The translations under genes and the position numbers were made by a program. A DNA stretch of 64,000 bases from Chloroflexota bacterium (lineage in GTDB: Bacteria; Chloroflexota; Anaerolineae; Promineifilales; Promineifilaceae), in assembly GCA_014584575.1 (NCBI GenBank), contig JACTMP010000029.1, positions 1 to 64,000 of the forward strand, in the 5' to 3' direction. The notes under the pieces are model-generated. The model ran no database searches and was not told the DNA's origin. It was given only the letters and a program-made list of their open reading frames with translations. Positions 52,201-59,055 of this stretch are shown here, piece by piece (position 1 is the first letter of the stretch; every line of letters starts with the position of its first letter).

Positions 52201-52423
52201 CCGGCCAGACTTCAAACCCCTCGGCCTCTAGCAAGGGAACCACCTGGGCGTTGAGCAGTGACGTTTTGCCCGCGCCGGACTGGGCATATAACACCACCGC
52301 CCGGTTGGCGACGACGAGGGAGAGCAGTTCCCGCGCCTCCTGGTCGCGGCCAAAAAAGCGAGCGCTGTCTTGTCGTTCAAATGGTCGGGGGCCGACGTAG
52401 GGGTTGGGAATGTTGTCTGTCAT
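49244..52423 (-). CDS. nSTAND ATPase - membrane helix - degenerate protease-like domain - WD40 propeller
   Basis: 1059 residues. N-terminus: nSTAND1-type NTPase with NPYVGPRPFERQDSARFFGRDQEA, P-loop YAQSGAGKTSLL (about 48-60), Walker B RVLIFDQLEELF (about 138). A membrane helix spans about 405-430. Residues 440-540 are Ala/Thr-rich heptad-like repeats (DTAVAQTA, LNATAT). About 560-740 resembles a trypsin/Nal1-like protease fold: GTLSAFVVDDDGAFYLLG and, where the nucleophile GDSG would be, SSGDEGALVLDG, so Ser is replaced by Glu. Seven WD40 blades follow (VFSPDGNQLAASDS to SFSPNGIWLASGSN). A likely sensor/effector: the propeller senses, the NTPase oligomerises. The upstream gap to 52451 is 27 bp. 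Confidence 0.88.
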   Translation of the reverse strand: MTDNIPNPYVGPRPFERQDSARFFGRDQEARELLSLVVANRAVVLYAQSGAGKTSLLNAQVVPLLEAEGFEVWPVARVQGPTVNGIDLAEIGNIYAFYALFSWAGHEGETAVWSHQTIPAYLQTYPHAQDESGYDQPRVLIFDQLEELFTAYPARWQEREGFLNQIARALDNDPLLRVVFSLREDYVAQLDPYAHLLPRNLGVRFRLERMRPEAALAAIRSPLRETERNFAPGVAEQLVEDLRAVRAETPGGGVKTVTGEFVEPVQLQVVCQNLWEDLPPEVTTITAEHLRQFGDVDQALSNFYTRAVNRALPLAGMDEEALRQWFETSLITPAGTRGTVYRGVQETAGVDNTAVQILEDMHIIRGEIRAGSRWVELTHDRLIEPIQQANRQWHDARQAARIKRIRQIAIGIVTIVLIIGLGTPFLSLLLPNNNLVTAAIQATGTGQAEMQAEMNETATAAWGTATAETMIRDTAVAQTAIFQDALNATATTDIIVRDTAVAQTAVYQDSLNATATGEAAMFATALAETAVAQQTLEANLMTAAMEATRTFAELERLRVPVRPLQPGISIGNQTSNTAGTLSAFVVDDDGAFYLLGPTFALGAADAPVWQPSPIDGGQPENAVAFTTRSNPTTGSSTIDAARLIGIARLEPGISFQTTVPGIGPVVGTRPPVMGEGVWVYGRTSGLVERQISCVASCRATIGESVTVNADFALDRPLSSGDEGALVLDGVGYVIGIVAVNTADGALGAGMTAVLDQFDVELVTIGQQVIQYNLGQGVWPVVFSPDGNQLAASDSQGIWLFNLMEPDATPEQWGGYEELVLSLAFSPDGTLLASGGQDDTIRLWNIAVEEAGPVVLQGHTNDVTAIDFTPDGKWLASGSLDGTIRLWPIETSSSEPLLVAQLGHNIYTLSISPDGRWLAIGDGDGKIRIWSLSDLNAGPVILPGHSNIVTSIDFSSDSTQLASAGFDGDVRIWDLNDLENEPTLLAENIGRTVAFANDNQWLAIGGGRGNIRLWNLVDLTAEPLLFAGHTDVVLALSFSPNGIWLASGSNDSSVRLWLVR

Positions 52424-52450
52424 GGCATGAAACCCATTGTCGAATTTGAA

Positions 52451-52852
52451 TTATGATTTACGGGTCAGATCACGGCCGTACCGATAAAGCGCCCAGCCAA
52501 CCAGCGCCGCAATAGACAGGGGGATGAGAAAGCGCACGGCCGTGACGCCGCCCACCAGTACCAGCAGCAGCAGCACACCAATAACGCCTACTACGATGAA
52601 CGCAGGCGGGACGGGGAATGGTTCTTGCCGGTTTTGTTCGCGTTCTCGCTGTGCCCGGTGGCAGGCATCGCTGTTGCCCACACGTTGTACGGCCCCTTTC
52701 AGCGTCCACTGGCAGCCGCACTCTTCACATTGCAGGCAGGTCTGGGTGGGCCGCCCGGTCTCCTTATCCGTGCGCCGCCAGACGCGCCCACCGCAATGGT
52801 CGCAGTCATAACCCGAATCCTTCCAGGAGGTTTGTACGTCAATGTGGGTCAT
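52451..52852 (-). CDS. zinc-ribbon membrane protein
   Basis: 133 residues from ATG at 52852 (TTG at 52861 in frame). N-terminal CDHCGGRVWRR and CLQCEECGCQW give four to five cysteines of a zinc ribbon; a linker rich in Arg/Gln/Glu follows; two membrane helices (FIVVGVIGVLLLLVLVGGVTAV; FLIPLSIAALVGWALYRYG) end the protein. Function unknown. It lies 27 bp upstream of the STAND/WD40 gene on the same strand, so it may be part of that unit. Confidence 0.75.
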   Translation of the reverse strand: MTHIDVQTSWKDSGYDCDHCGGRVWRRTDKETGRPTQTCLQCEECGCQWTLKGAVQRVGNSDACHRAQREREQNRQEPFPVPPAFIVVGVIGVLLLLVLVGGVTAVRFLIPLSIAALVGWALYRYGRDLTRKS

Positions 52853-52889
52853 ACTGTTCAAGATAGTGCGTATCAGGTAATACGCACTA

Positions 52890-53360
52890 TCATTCTACCT
52901 CATCCACATGAATCCGTTCGCAACTGTCTAGCAGCAGGTTATAGGTGCTGGAATGGCTGACGTAAACAAAACCGCCACACATCTTGCAACTGGCCTGAAA
53001 TTCCATATCGGATCCACTCACACGTTCCCAATCGGTGAGGACGTGGCCGTGAATACTGGCGGTGGCCTCGGCCTGACGCATATGCAGTTCCAGGTTTTCT
53101 TGCATTTCGGCCTGGGCGGCGGCGTAATACCCTTCGGAAGCTTCAATGATGGCACGCACGGCAGCGGCCTGTACCAACCGATCCGGTACTGCGTCTGGCA
53201 AATCTTCCACCTTGTGTAGCAGATGGTTGAGGGCGACGGCTATTTCAATACGGGTGGCTTTGTCATAGCGGGCAATAAGCGAGCCGTCTTCTAGCAGGCC
53301 AATCAGGTACTTCACGGCCGTTTTCAACTGCGCCAATTCAATTTCTGCCGGTTTGTCCAT
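52890..53360 (-). CDS. hypothetical protein with C-terminal CxxC zinc site
   Basis: 156 residues. A helical N-terminus (AQLKTAVKYLIGLLEDGSLIARYDKATRIEIAVALNHLL) is followed by Gln/Glu-rich helices and a C-terminal segment FQASCKMCGGFVYVSHSS...LLDSC, with a CxxC that could bind zinc together with the later Cys and nearby His. No signal peptide. The family was not recognised. It precedes the zinc-ribbon membrane protein by 38 bp. Confidence 0.7.
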   Translation of the reverse strand: MDKPAEIELAQLKTAVKYLIGLLEDGSLIARYDKATRIEIAVALNHLLHKVEDLPDAVPDRLVQAAAVRAIIEASEGYYAAAQAEMQENLELHMRQAEATASIHGHVLTDWERVSGSDMEFQASCKMCGGFVYVSHSSTYNLLLDSCERIHVDEVE

Positions 53361-53414
53361 AGATCACCTCTTATCACATTACGTTTGTCGCCTATCATGC
53401 GATATTTTGTTTCA

Positions 53415-53470
53415 GGTGGCAAGTGGCGGGGGGCAAGTACCAGCAACTTGCCACTTGCCACCTGCCACCC
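53415..53470. repeat. inverted array of GGTGGCAAGTGGC / CTTGCCACC units
   Basis: CAGGTGGCAAGTGGC...GGCAAGTACC, then AGCAACTTGCCACTTGCCACCTGCCACC. The same class of units as at 9888-9942. It lies between polA (end 53479) and the next minus-strand gene. Confidence 0.7.
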
Positions 53471-53478
53471 GCTCCCAC

Positions 53479-56277
53479 TCAATCCTTTAACTCCAACCAG
53501 TTTGTCCCTGTACTTGTGCCCACTTTCAGGGGTACATCCAGTTGGGTAGCGTTCATCATGGTCTCTACCAGCAACGGCCGTACCTCCTCCACCTCCTCCT
53601 CCGGCACTTCCAACAGCAGTTCATCATGGACTTGCAGCAGGAGTTTGGCCTGGTACGGCCGTAGCCGCGCAAACAACTCAATCATCGCCACCTTCACAAT
53701 GTCCGCGGCCGTACCCTGAATGGGATGGTTCACCGCTTCCCGCTCCGCCCGCAGCCACGCCTGCCGGTTCTGCCCCGTCATCGTCCCCTTGAACACCGGG
53801 AAATAGCGTCGCCGCCCCATCAATGTTTCCACATACCCCCGCTGTTTGGCCTGTTCCTTCGTCTCGTCCAGATACCGCTGAATGCCGGGGAAACGGGCAA
53901 AATACGCCTTGATGTAATTCTCCGCCTCCGCCAGCGTCAATTCCGAATCCCGCGCCAACCGGAACGCACCCATACCATAAATCAAGCCAAAGTTCACCGC
54001 TTTGGCAAACCGCCGTTGGTTATAGGTCACGTTTTCCACCGGGATGTTGTACACGGCCGCCGCCGTGGTGCGGTGAATGTCCTGGTCTTGCCGAAATGCA
54101 TCCAGCAGCGCCTCATCCTGGCTCACGTGCGCCAGGATGCGCAGTTCCACCTGCGAATAGTCGGCCGCCAAAAAGACGTGCCCCGGCTTGGCCACAAACG
54201 CCCGCCGAATCCTTTGCCCCTCCTCGCTGCGGATGGGGATGTTTTGCAGATTGGGGTCGCTGCTGGCAATGCGCCCGGTGATGGCCCCGGTCTGGTGAAA
54301 GCTGGTGTGAATACGGCCGTCTTTGCCCACCATGCCCGGCAGCGCATCCACATACGTACTTTTCAGCTTGCCCAACTCCCGGTACTCCAACAACCGCGTT
54401 ACCATGCCCGACTTCTTCTCCTGCTCCGTCTCCTTCAACTCTTCCAGCACACTGGCCGCCGTGCTGTAATAACCGCTGCTCGTTTTGCTCAACCCCTCCA
54501 CCGGAAAACCGAGCTTCTTAAACAACACATCACTCAACTGCTGCGTGGAATTGATGTTAAACGGCTCTCCGGCAATCTCGTGGATCTCCCGTTCCAGCGC
54601 CAGCAGCCGGGCATCCAAATCCTGTGACATCCGCCGCAAAAAGGGCACATCCAGGCCAATGCCCGCCTGCTCCATCGCCGACAAAATAGGGATGAGCGGC
54701 AGTTCCAATGCCATAATGCGCTCCTGGTTCTTCTCCGCCACCTCTTTTTGCAATGGTTCCACCAGCCGCAGCGTTATATCGGCGTCGGCCGCGCCATAGG
54801 GGGCGGCATCGAGGATGTTCACTTCGGCAAACGTGCGCTGATTTTTCCCCTTGCCAATCAGCGTTTCAATGTGCGTCATTTCGATGCCCAGCCGGTGGAA
54901 GGCCAACTCTTTCAGCCCTTTGTATTTGGTCGCCGGGTCGGTGAGCCATTCGGCAACCATGGTGTCAAAGGTAATGGGGGTCACGGCAATGCCGTAGCGA
55001 TCCAGCACCGTGTAATCATACTTGGCATTGTGCGCCACCTTGCCAATGACCGGGTTGGTCAGCGCCGGTTTGATTGCATCCAACACCTGCGGCATCGGCA
55101 ACTGCCCCTCCGCCAGTTTAGGCGTGCTGGCAAACAGCGACATCTGCCCACTGTCGCTCTGTTTCGCCTGCGCCAGATGGCCTACGGGGATGTAATACGC
55201 CGTCGGCGGCGCCACCGCCAGACAAATGCCTACCAACTCCGCGCTGGTTTCGTCCACCCCCGTTGTTTCCACGTCAAAGGCGATCAGGCTGGCGCTGTTT
55301 AGCTGCGCCACCAGGTCGGCCAACGTTGTTTCCGTCTGCACAATGATTGTTTGTGTGGGTGGGGCAGTTTCGGTGGGGGCGGCAATGTCTACGGCCGTTT
55401 CCACCCGCGCCAGCAAATCCCTGGTCAACGAGCGGAATTCCAGTTCACGGAATATCTCCAACACGGCGTTCACGTCAAAATCGTGGGCCACACAGGCCGC
55501 CAAATCCAGTTCTATCGGCGCATCGGTGACGATGCGCGCCAGATTTTGGCTCAGGTAGGCGCTCTCTTTGCCATCCAGCAATTTCTTTTGATTAGACCCC
55601 TTGATACTGTCAATGTGGGCATAGATGCCATCCAGGGTGTCGTACTCTTGCAGCAGTTTGGCGGCCGTTTTGGGGCCAATACCGGCCACGCCAGGAATGT
55701 TGTCGCTGGTATCGCCCACCAGCGCCTTGTAATCCACTACCTGATCTGGCCGCACGGCCCAATAAGCCATCACCGCCGCTTCGTCAAAAATTTCGGGCCG
55801 GTCCGTGCCTTTGCGCGGCGGCAGTTCCACGCGGGTATTGTCGTCCACCAATTGCAGCAAATCCCGGTCGCCGGTGATGATGTGGACGGGCACGCCCAAC
55901 GGCCGTGCCTGCCGGGCAATCGTCCCCAACACATCATCCGCCTCATACCCCTCCAACTCCAAAATCGGAATGTTCAGCGCCCGAATTACATCCTTGATGC
56001 GTTCAATTTGCTGCGCCAGTTCGTCCGGCATCCGTTCGCGGGTGCCTTTGTATTCGGTGAACAGAGCGTCGCGGAAGGTGGCGCCTACGTCAAAACTGAC
56101 GGCAAAGTATTGTGGTGGTTTGTCGCCGAGGATGCAGTCCAATACAGTGCGGGTAAAGCCATAGATGGCATTGGTGGGTTCGCCCGCTTTGGTGCTGAAG
56201 GCTTCCAGGGGCAGGGCGAAGAACATGCGGTAGGCCAGGGCGTGGCCGTCTATAAGAACGAGTTTGTTTTCAGACAT
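53479..56277 (-). CDS. polA: DNA polymerase I
   Basis: 932 residues, full three-domain enzyme. 5'-3' exonuclease: LVLIDGHALAYRMFFAL, LELEGYEADDVLGTIA, GDRDLLQLVDDN, LVGDTSDNIPGVAGIGPKTA. 3'-5' exonuclease with intact proofreading residues: IAFDVETTGVDE (Asp-x-Glu), KVAHNAKYDYTVL, and YGAADADITLRL. Polymerase: FLAADYSQVELRILAH, FAKAVNFGLIYGMG, and VHDELLLEVPEE. It fills Okazaki and repair gaps. There is no obvious ribosome site before the ATG. It stands alone between repeats. Confidence 0.98.
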   Translation of the reverse strand: MSENKLVLIDGHALAYRMFFALPLEAFSTKAGEPTNAIYGFTRTVLDCILGDKPPQYFAVSFDVGATFRDALFTEYKGTRERMPDELAQQIERIKDVIRALNIPILELEGYEADDVLGTIARQARPLGVPVHIITGDRDLLQLVDDNTRVELPPRKGTDRPEIFDEAAVMAYWAVRPDQVVDYKALVGDTSDNIPGVAGIGPKTAAKLLQEYDTLDGIYAHIDSIKGSNQKKLLDGKESAYLSQNLARIVTDAPIELDLAACVAHDFDVNAVLEIFRELEFRSLTRDLLARVETAVDIAAPTETAPPTQTIIVQTETTLADLVAQLNSASLIAFDVETTGVDETSAELVGICLAVAPPTAYYIPVGHLAQAKQSDSGQMSLFASTPKLAEGQLPMPQVLDAIKPALTNPVIGKVAHNAKYDYTVLDRYGIAVTPITFDTMVAEWLTDPATKYKGLKELAFHRLGIEMTHIETLIGKGKNQRTFAEVNILDAAPYGAADADITLRLVEPLQKEVAEKNQERIMALELPLIPILSAMEQAGIGLDVPFLRRMSQDLDARLLALEREIHEIAGEPFNINSTQQLSDVLFKKLGFPVEGLSKTSSGYYSTAASVLEELKETEQEKKSGMVTRLLEYRELGKLKSTYVDALPGMVGKDGRIHTSFHQTGAITGRIASSDPNLQNIPIRSEEGQRIRRAFVAKPGHVFLAADYSQVELRILAHVSQDEALLDAFRQDQDIHRTTAAAVYNIPVENVTYNQRRFAKAVNFGLIYGMGAFRLARDSELTLAEAENYIKAYFARFPGIQRYLDETKEQAKQRGYVETLMGRRRYFPVFKGTMTGQNRQAWLRAEREAVNHPIQGTAADIVKVAMIELFARLRPYQAKLLLQVHDELLLEVPEEEVEEVRPLLVETMMNATQLDVPLKVGTSTGTNWLELKD

Positions 56278-56400
56278 AGGTTAATGATCTGCGAAGGACG
56301 CGAAGGGGGCGCGAAGATTTGCTGTGTTTATTTCGTGTCATTCGTGTAATTTGTGGTAATGAATGAGCGGGATTGTACCATAAAACAGATGTTCTGTAGA

Positions 56401-56430
56401 GGGGAGGGGTCACGGCCGTGACCCCTCCCC
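56401..56430. repeat. 30-bp perfect palindrome centred on ACGGCCGT
   Basis: GGGGAGGGGTC, ACGGCCGT, GACCCCTCCCC form one uninterrupted palindrome between the divergent polA and toxin-antitoxin genes. Its centre is the 8-bp palindrome iterated throughout the window. Confidence 0.85.
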
Positions 56431-56460
56431 ATAACCTCATCCTCAAAATCAATTTTGGGT

Positions 56461-56466
56461 TATAAT
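56461..56466 (+). promoter_or_regulatory. TATAAT -10 box of the PIN toxin-antitoxin operon
   Basis: Perfect TATAAT, followed after about 18 bases by TTGAGGTGA and the antitoxin start. No good -35 was found. Confidence 0.5.
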
Positions 56467-56498
56467 CTGGCTAAACTGCGATTGAGGTGAAAACAGAA

Positions 56499-56738
56499 AT
56501 GTATGCTGTAGAGTTTCGGGCCAACATTAAAAATGGCGCCATTCAAATTCCAGAAGCCTATCGGGCGCGTTTTCAGCAACAGGTACGGGTAATTCTATTG
56601 AGTGACGACACGCACGAAGAACCTGCCAAACAGTCCATCATAGACGTTTTAGCGGCTGCACCTGGACAGCGTGCTTTTAAGACAGCCAGTGAGGTAGATC
56701 AATATCTACATGAGGAACGTGGTGCGTGGGATCTCTAA
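56499..56738 (+). CDS. antitoxin of a PIN toxin-antitoxin pair
   Basis: 79 residues from ATG at 56499 with GAGG eleven bases upstream (GTG at 56487 in frame). The N-terminus (YAVEFRANIKNGAIQIPEAYRARF) looks like a short SpoVT/AbrB-like or Phd-like strand unit, and the tail (IIDVLAAAPGQRAFKTASEVDQYLHEERGAWDL) is the helical, acidic part that typically wraps a PIN toxin. Its stop overlaps the toxin start by 13 bases, so the two are translationally coupled. The exact antitoxin family is uncertain. Confidence 0.75.
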   Translation: MYAVEFRANIKNGAIQIPEAYRARFQQQVRVILLSDDTHEEPAKQSIIDVLAAAPGQRAFKTASEVDQYLHEERGAWDL

Positions 56739-57163
56739 CATTACCCAACGGGGGTCTTGTTTATTTAGATGCCAGCCCGATCATCTATGCGATTGAAAAA
56801 ATCGCGCCATATGCCTTGCTGTTACACCCCGTTTGGGAAGCCGCCCAAAAGGGACAGATCCGATTAGTAGGCAGCGAACTACTCTTGTTAGAAACATTGG
56901 TTAAACCGGTTCAACTCGCGGACCGTAACCTGGAAACCGCATTTCGCAGTTTCTTACGTTCGCAAGAAATGACATTATTCCCGATTACAACGGCCGTTTT
57001 AGAAGAAGCAATTCAATTACGCGCCATAGCCAGGCTAAAAACCCCTGACGCGATTCATGCAGCCACAGCCCGCTTAACCGGCTGTGACCTGTTCATCACC
57101 AACGACAAAATTTTTGAGCGAGTTTCTCAGTTAAGGGTCGCGGCTTTGCAGGATCATTTGTGA
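56726..57163 (+). CDS. PIN-domain toxin ribonuclease (VapC-like)
   Basis: 145 residues from GTG at 56726 inside the antitoxin gene. The four PIN acidic positions are present: Asp in VYLDASPIIY, Glu in GSELLLLETLV, Asp in LKTPDAIHAATA and Asp in LFITNDKIFERV. It should be a Mg-dependent ribonuclease inhibited by the antitoxin just upstream. One ACGGCCGT site is inside. Confidence 0.9.
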   Translation: MGSLTLPNGGLVYLDASPIIYAIEKIAPYALLLHPVWEAAQKGQIRLVGSELLLLETLVKPVQLADRNLETAFRSFLRSQEMTLFPITTAVLEEAIQLRAIARLKTPDAIHAATARLTGCDLFITNDKIFERVSQLRVAALQDHL

Positions 57164-57273
57164 CCCAAATGGGAACACGGCCGTACTCCCTTCCACCCCG
57201 TGCGACCAGATACATAACGCTTCGTATTATGGCTTATTGGTCTTAACCGGCATAGCCAAAGGACGAAGACGCT

Positions 57274-58224
57274 ATGGCACACTCCCCAGTAGACAATCAG
57301 AACGAAGTAGTTCAACCCGCTCCCTCGCAGCTCTGGTCGGTTTTACGCTTAATGCCGCTGACCTTCATGCTCTCCTCACTGATCGTACTCTTGATTTCGT
57401 TTTTGATGGGCGGCATGATGAAAATAACCGCCTGGTATCTGCTGCAATTCATCCCTCCTCTGCTGGGCTTAATTTCGTTGATCGCCATCGGCATCTATGC
57501 CCTTGTCAGAAGAAGAGTCAGCAAATTGCTGATGGCCACCTTCATCGTAGCTCTTTTCTGTTTGCTGCCTACATTCCTCTGGGTATCGCCGGTCGCTTTT
57601 CCGGCTTCGCTGCGGTCCACCACACCGGCAGCCACCGTGCGCCTGCCGGCCGATGGCCCGCTCAAAGTAGCCTGGGGCGGCGATAGTATTCAGACCAATT
57701 ACCATGCGGCCGTGCCGGATCAACGGTGGGCGTATGATCTGGTGGTGGCGCCGTATGTGACCGGCAGTGAACGGCTGGAAGATTATGGCTGTTACGGCTT
57801 ACCGGTGCTGGCCCCTATCAGCGGGTTAGTGACCATCGCCCACGATGGTGAACCGGATGAAATACCAGGCGCGGTGTCTAACAATTTTGTTGCCCCTTTG
57901 GGCAATCACGTGGTTATCCAGATGGAAACCGGCACTTATTTGATTATCGCCCACCTCAAGCAAGACAGCGTGGCCGTGCAAGCGGGGGATCGTGTGCAGG
58001 AAGGGCAGGTGATGGGCGCCTGTGGCAATTCCGGCAATACCAGCGAACCGCATATTCACATCCATCACCAGCGGCAGGACCCGGCCGTTTTCCCGCTCAA
58101 TTTTGCCGAAGGGCTGCCGCTCTACTTCCGCGACCACGATGGCCCGCCCATGCCGGTGGGGGGGATACAGGTTGACGGAGATAACGTGACACTCATCGGC
58201 GATACCGTGCAACACAACCGCTAA
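57274..58224 (+). CDS. membrane-anchored M23 peptidase
   Basis: 316 residues. Three N-terminal membrane helices (about 28-46, 50-75, 85-108) and an extracytoplasmic M23 domain (about 120-280). The metal ligands are visible in NYHAAVPDQRWAYDL (His, Asp) and PHIHIHHQR, with the AHLKQDSV histidine. Unlike the two LysM-M23 proteins at 10-12 kb it has no LysM and is polytopic. The ending VGGIQVDGDNVTLIGDTVQHNR matches other bacterial M23 proteins. Probable peptidoglycan hydrolase or lysostaphin-like enzyme. Weak ribosome site (AAAGGACG). Confidence 0.88.
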   Translation: MAHSPVDNQNEVVQPAPSQLWSVLRLMPLTFMLSSLIVLLISFLMGGMMKITAWYLLQFIPPLLGLISLIAIGIYALVRRRVSKLLMATFIVALFCLLPTFLWVSPVAFPASLRSTTPAATVRLPADGPLKVAWGGDSIQTNYHAAVPDQRWAYDLVVAPYVTGSERLEDYGCYGLPVLAPISGLVTIAHDGEPDEIPGAVSNNFVAPLGNHVVIQMETGTYLIIAHLKQDSVAVQAGDRVQEGQVMGACGNSGNTSEPHIHIHHQRQDPAVFPLNFAEGLPLYFRDHDGPPMPVGGIQVDGDNVTLIGDTVQHNR

Positions 58225-58228
58225 ACCC

Positions 58229-58257
58229 TTGACACCCATTCCCCCATCTGTCATACT
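58229..58257 (+). promoter_or_regulatory. promoter of the fadR operon
   Basis: -35 TTGACA (58229-58234), 17-bp spacer, -10 CATACT (58252-58257). The predicted start is near 58264, the first base of the FadR-like operator. Confidence 0.8.
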
Positions 58258-58263
58258 ACAGCC

Positions 58264-58280
58264 AACTGGTCAGACCACTT
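58264..58280 (+). promoter_or_regulatory. FadR-type operator AACTGGTCAGACCACTT
   Basis: The core TGGTCAGACCA (58267-58277) is a perfect 11-bp palindrome with the central base free. E. coli FadR binds sites with core TGGTCNGACC, so this agrees almost exactly. It overlaps the predicted +1, where a bound protein would block transcription, and it sits 16 bp before the gene for a FadR homologue. Autorepression is the simplest reading. Confidence 0.82.
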
Positions 58281-58296
58281 ACCAGAAGGATGTTTT

Positions 58297-58995
58297 ATGA
58301 ATAACTGGACTGCCCCGCAACGGCCGAACTCCTACGCCGAACATATGTTGATCAACGCCATCCTGGACGGCCGTTCCCCGCCGGGCAGCAATTTGCCAGG
58401 TGAGCGTGACCTGGCCGTGCAGTTGGGCGTCACCCGCCCCACCCTGCGTGAAGCGATCCAACGATTGGCGCGGGATGGTTGGTTGACGGTGCAGCAGGGG
58501 AAGGCGACGGCCGTGAACAACATCTGGCAAGACGGCGGCCTCAACGTCCTCAGCGGGCTGGTGCGGCACAGCGAACATTTGCCCCCCGGTTTCATTACCA
58601 ACCTGCTGGAAGTGCGGCTGCACCTGGCCCCGGTCTACACGGCGCGGGCGGTGGCGCGGGCCGCCGAGGCGCTGCACGAATTTTTGCAGACTCACGCCAA
58701 TCTGCCCGACGAAGCCGCCGCTTTCGCCCATTTTGACTGGCAATTACACCGCCTGCTCACCCAACAGTGTGGCAATCCCATTTATGGCCTGATTTTGAAC
58801 GGTTTTACCGATTTTTATGAACAGTTGGCACAGCTTTATTTTGCGCCGCCCGCTTCCCGCGCCGCGTCACGGGTTTATTATGCAGAATTGGCTACGGCCG
58901 TGTCCCAACAAGACCCCACCCTGGCCGAAACCGTCACCCGCCGGGCGATGCAGGAGAGTATGGTGTTGTGGCAGGCGGTGGACGGTAATCGGTAA
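58297..58995 (+). CDS. fadR: FadR-type acyl-CoA-responsive regulator (GntR superfamily)
   Basis: 232 residues, near E. coli FadR (239). The winged HTH has [39 protein letters not shown], compared with E. coli [27 protein letters not shown]: Thr44, Arg45, Thr47 and Arg49 equivalents are kept, Thr46 is Pro and His65 is Gln. The C-terminal domain keeps the FadR pattern ([42 protein letters not shown]), not the FCD domain of other GntR proteins. In E. coli it binds long-chain acyl-CoA and leaves DNA. A matching operator lies in its own leader. It precedes the AGPS-like and GlpD-like genes. Confidence 0.9.
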   Translation: [232 protein letters not shown]

Positions 58996-59048
58996 TCGGT
59001 AAACGGTTGACCGATTACTGGTTACCGATAACCGATTACCGATAAAGG
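58985..59048. repeat. inverted array of GGTAATC / GATTACC units
   Basis: GGTAATCGGTAATCGGTAAACGGT, then TGACCGATTACTGGTTACCGATAACCGATTACCGATAA. The left and right arms are slipped complements. It starts within the last fadR codons and ends at the AAGGAAG site of the next gene. Confidence 0.8.
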
Positions 59049-59055
59049 AAGAACC

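Noticed and set aside
55351..56349. 332-residue plus-strand frame opposite polA
   Set aside because: Antisense to the polA exonuclease domain, no ribosome site, no domain.
58297..58995. Ordinary GntR/FCD regulator instead of FadR
   Set aside because: The C-terminal [11 protein letters not shown] and the GGLNVL linker match FadR closely, and a FadR-type operator is present.
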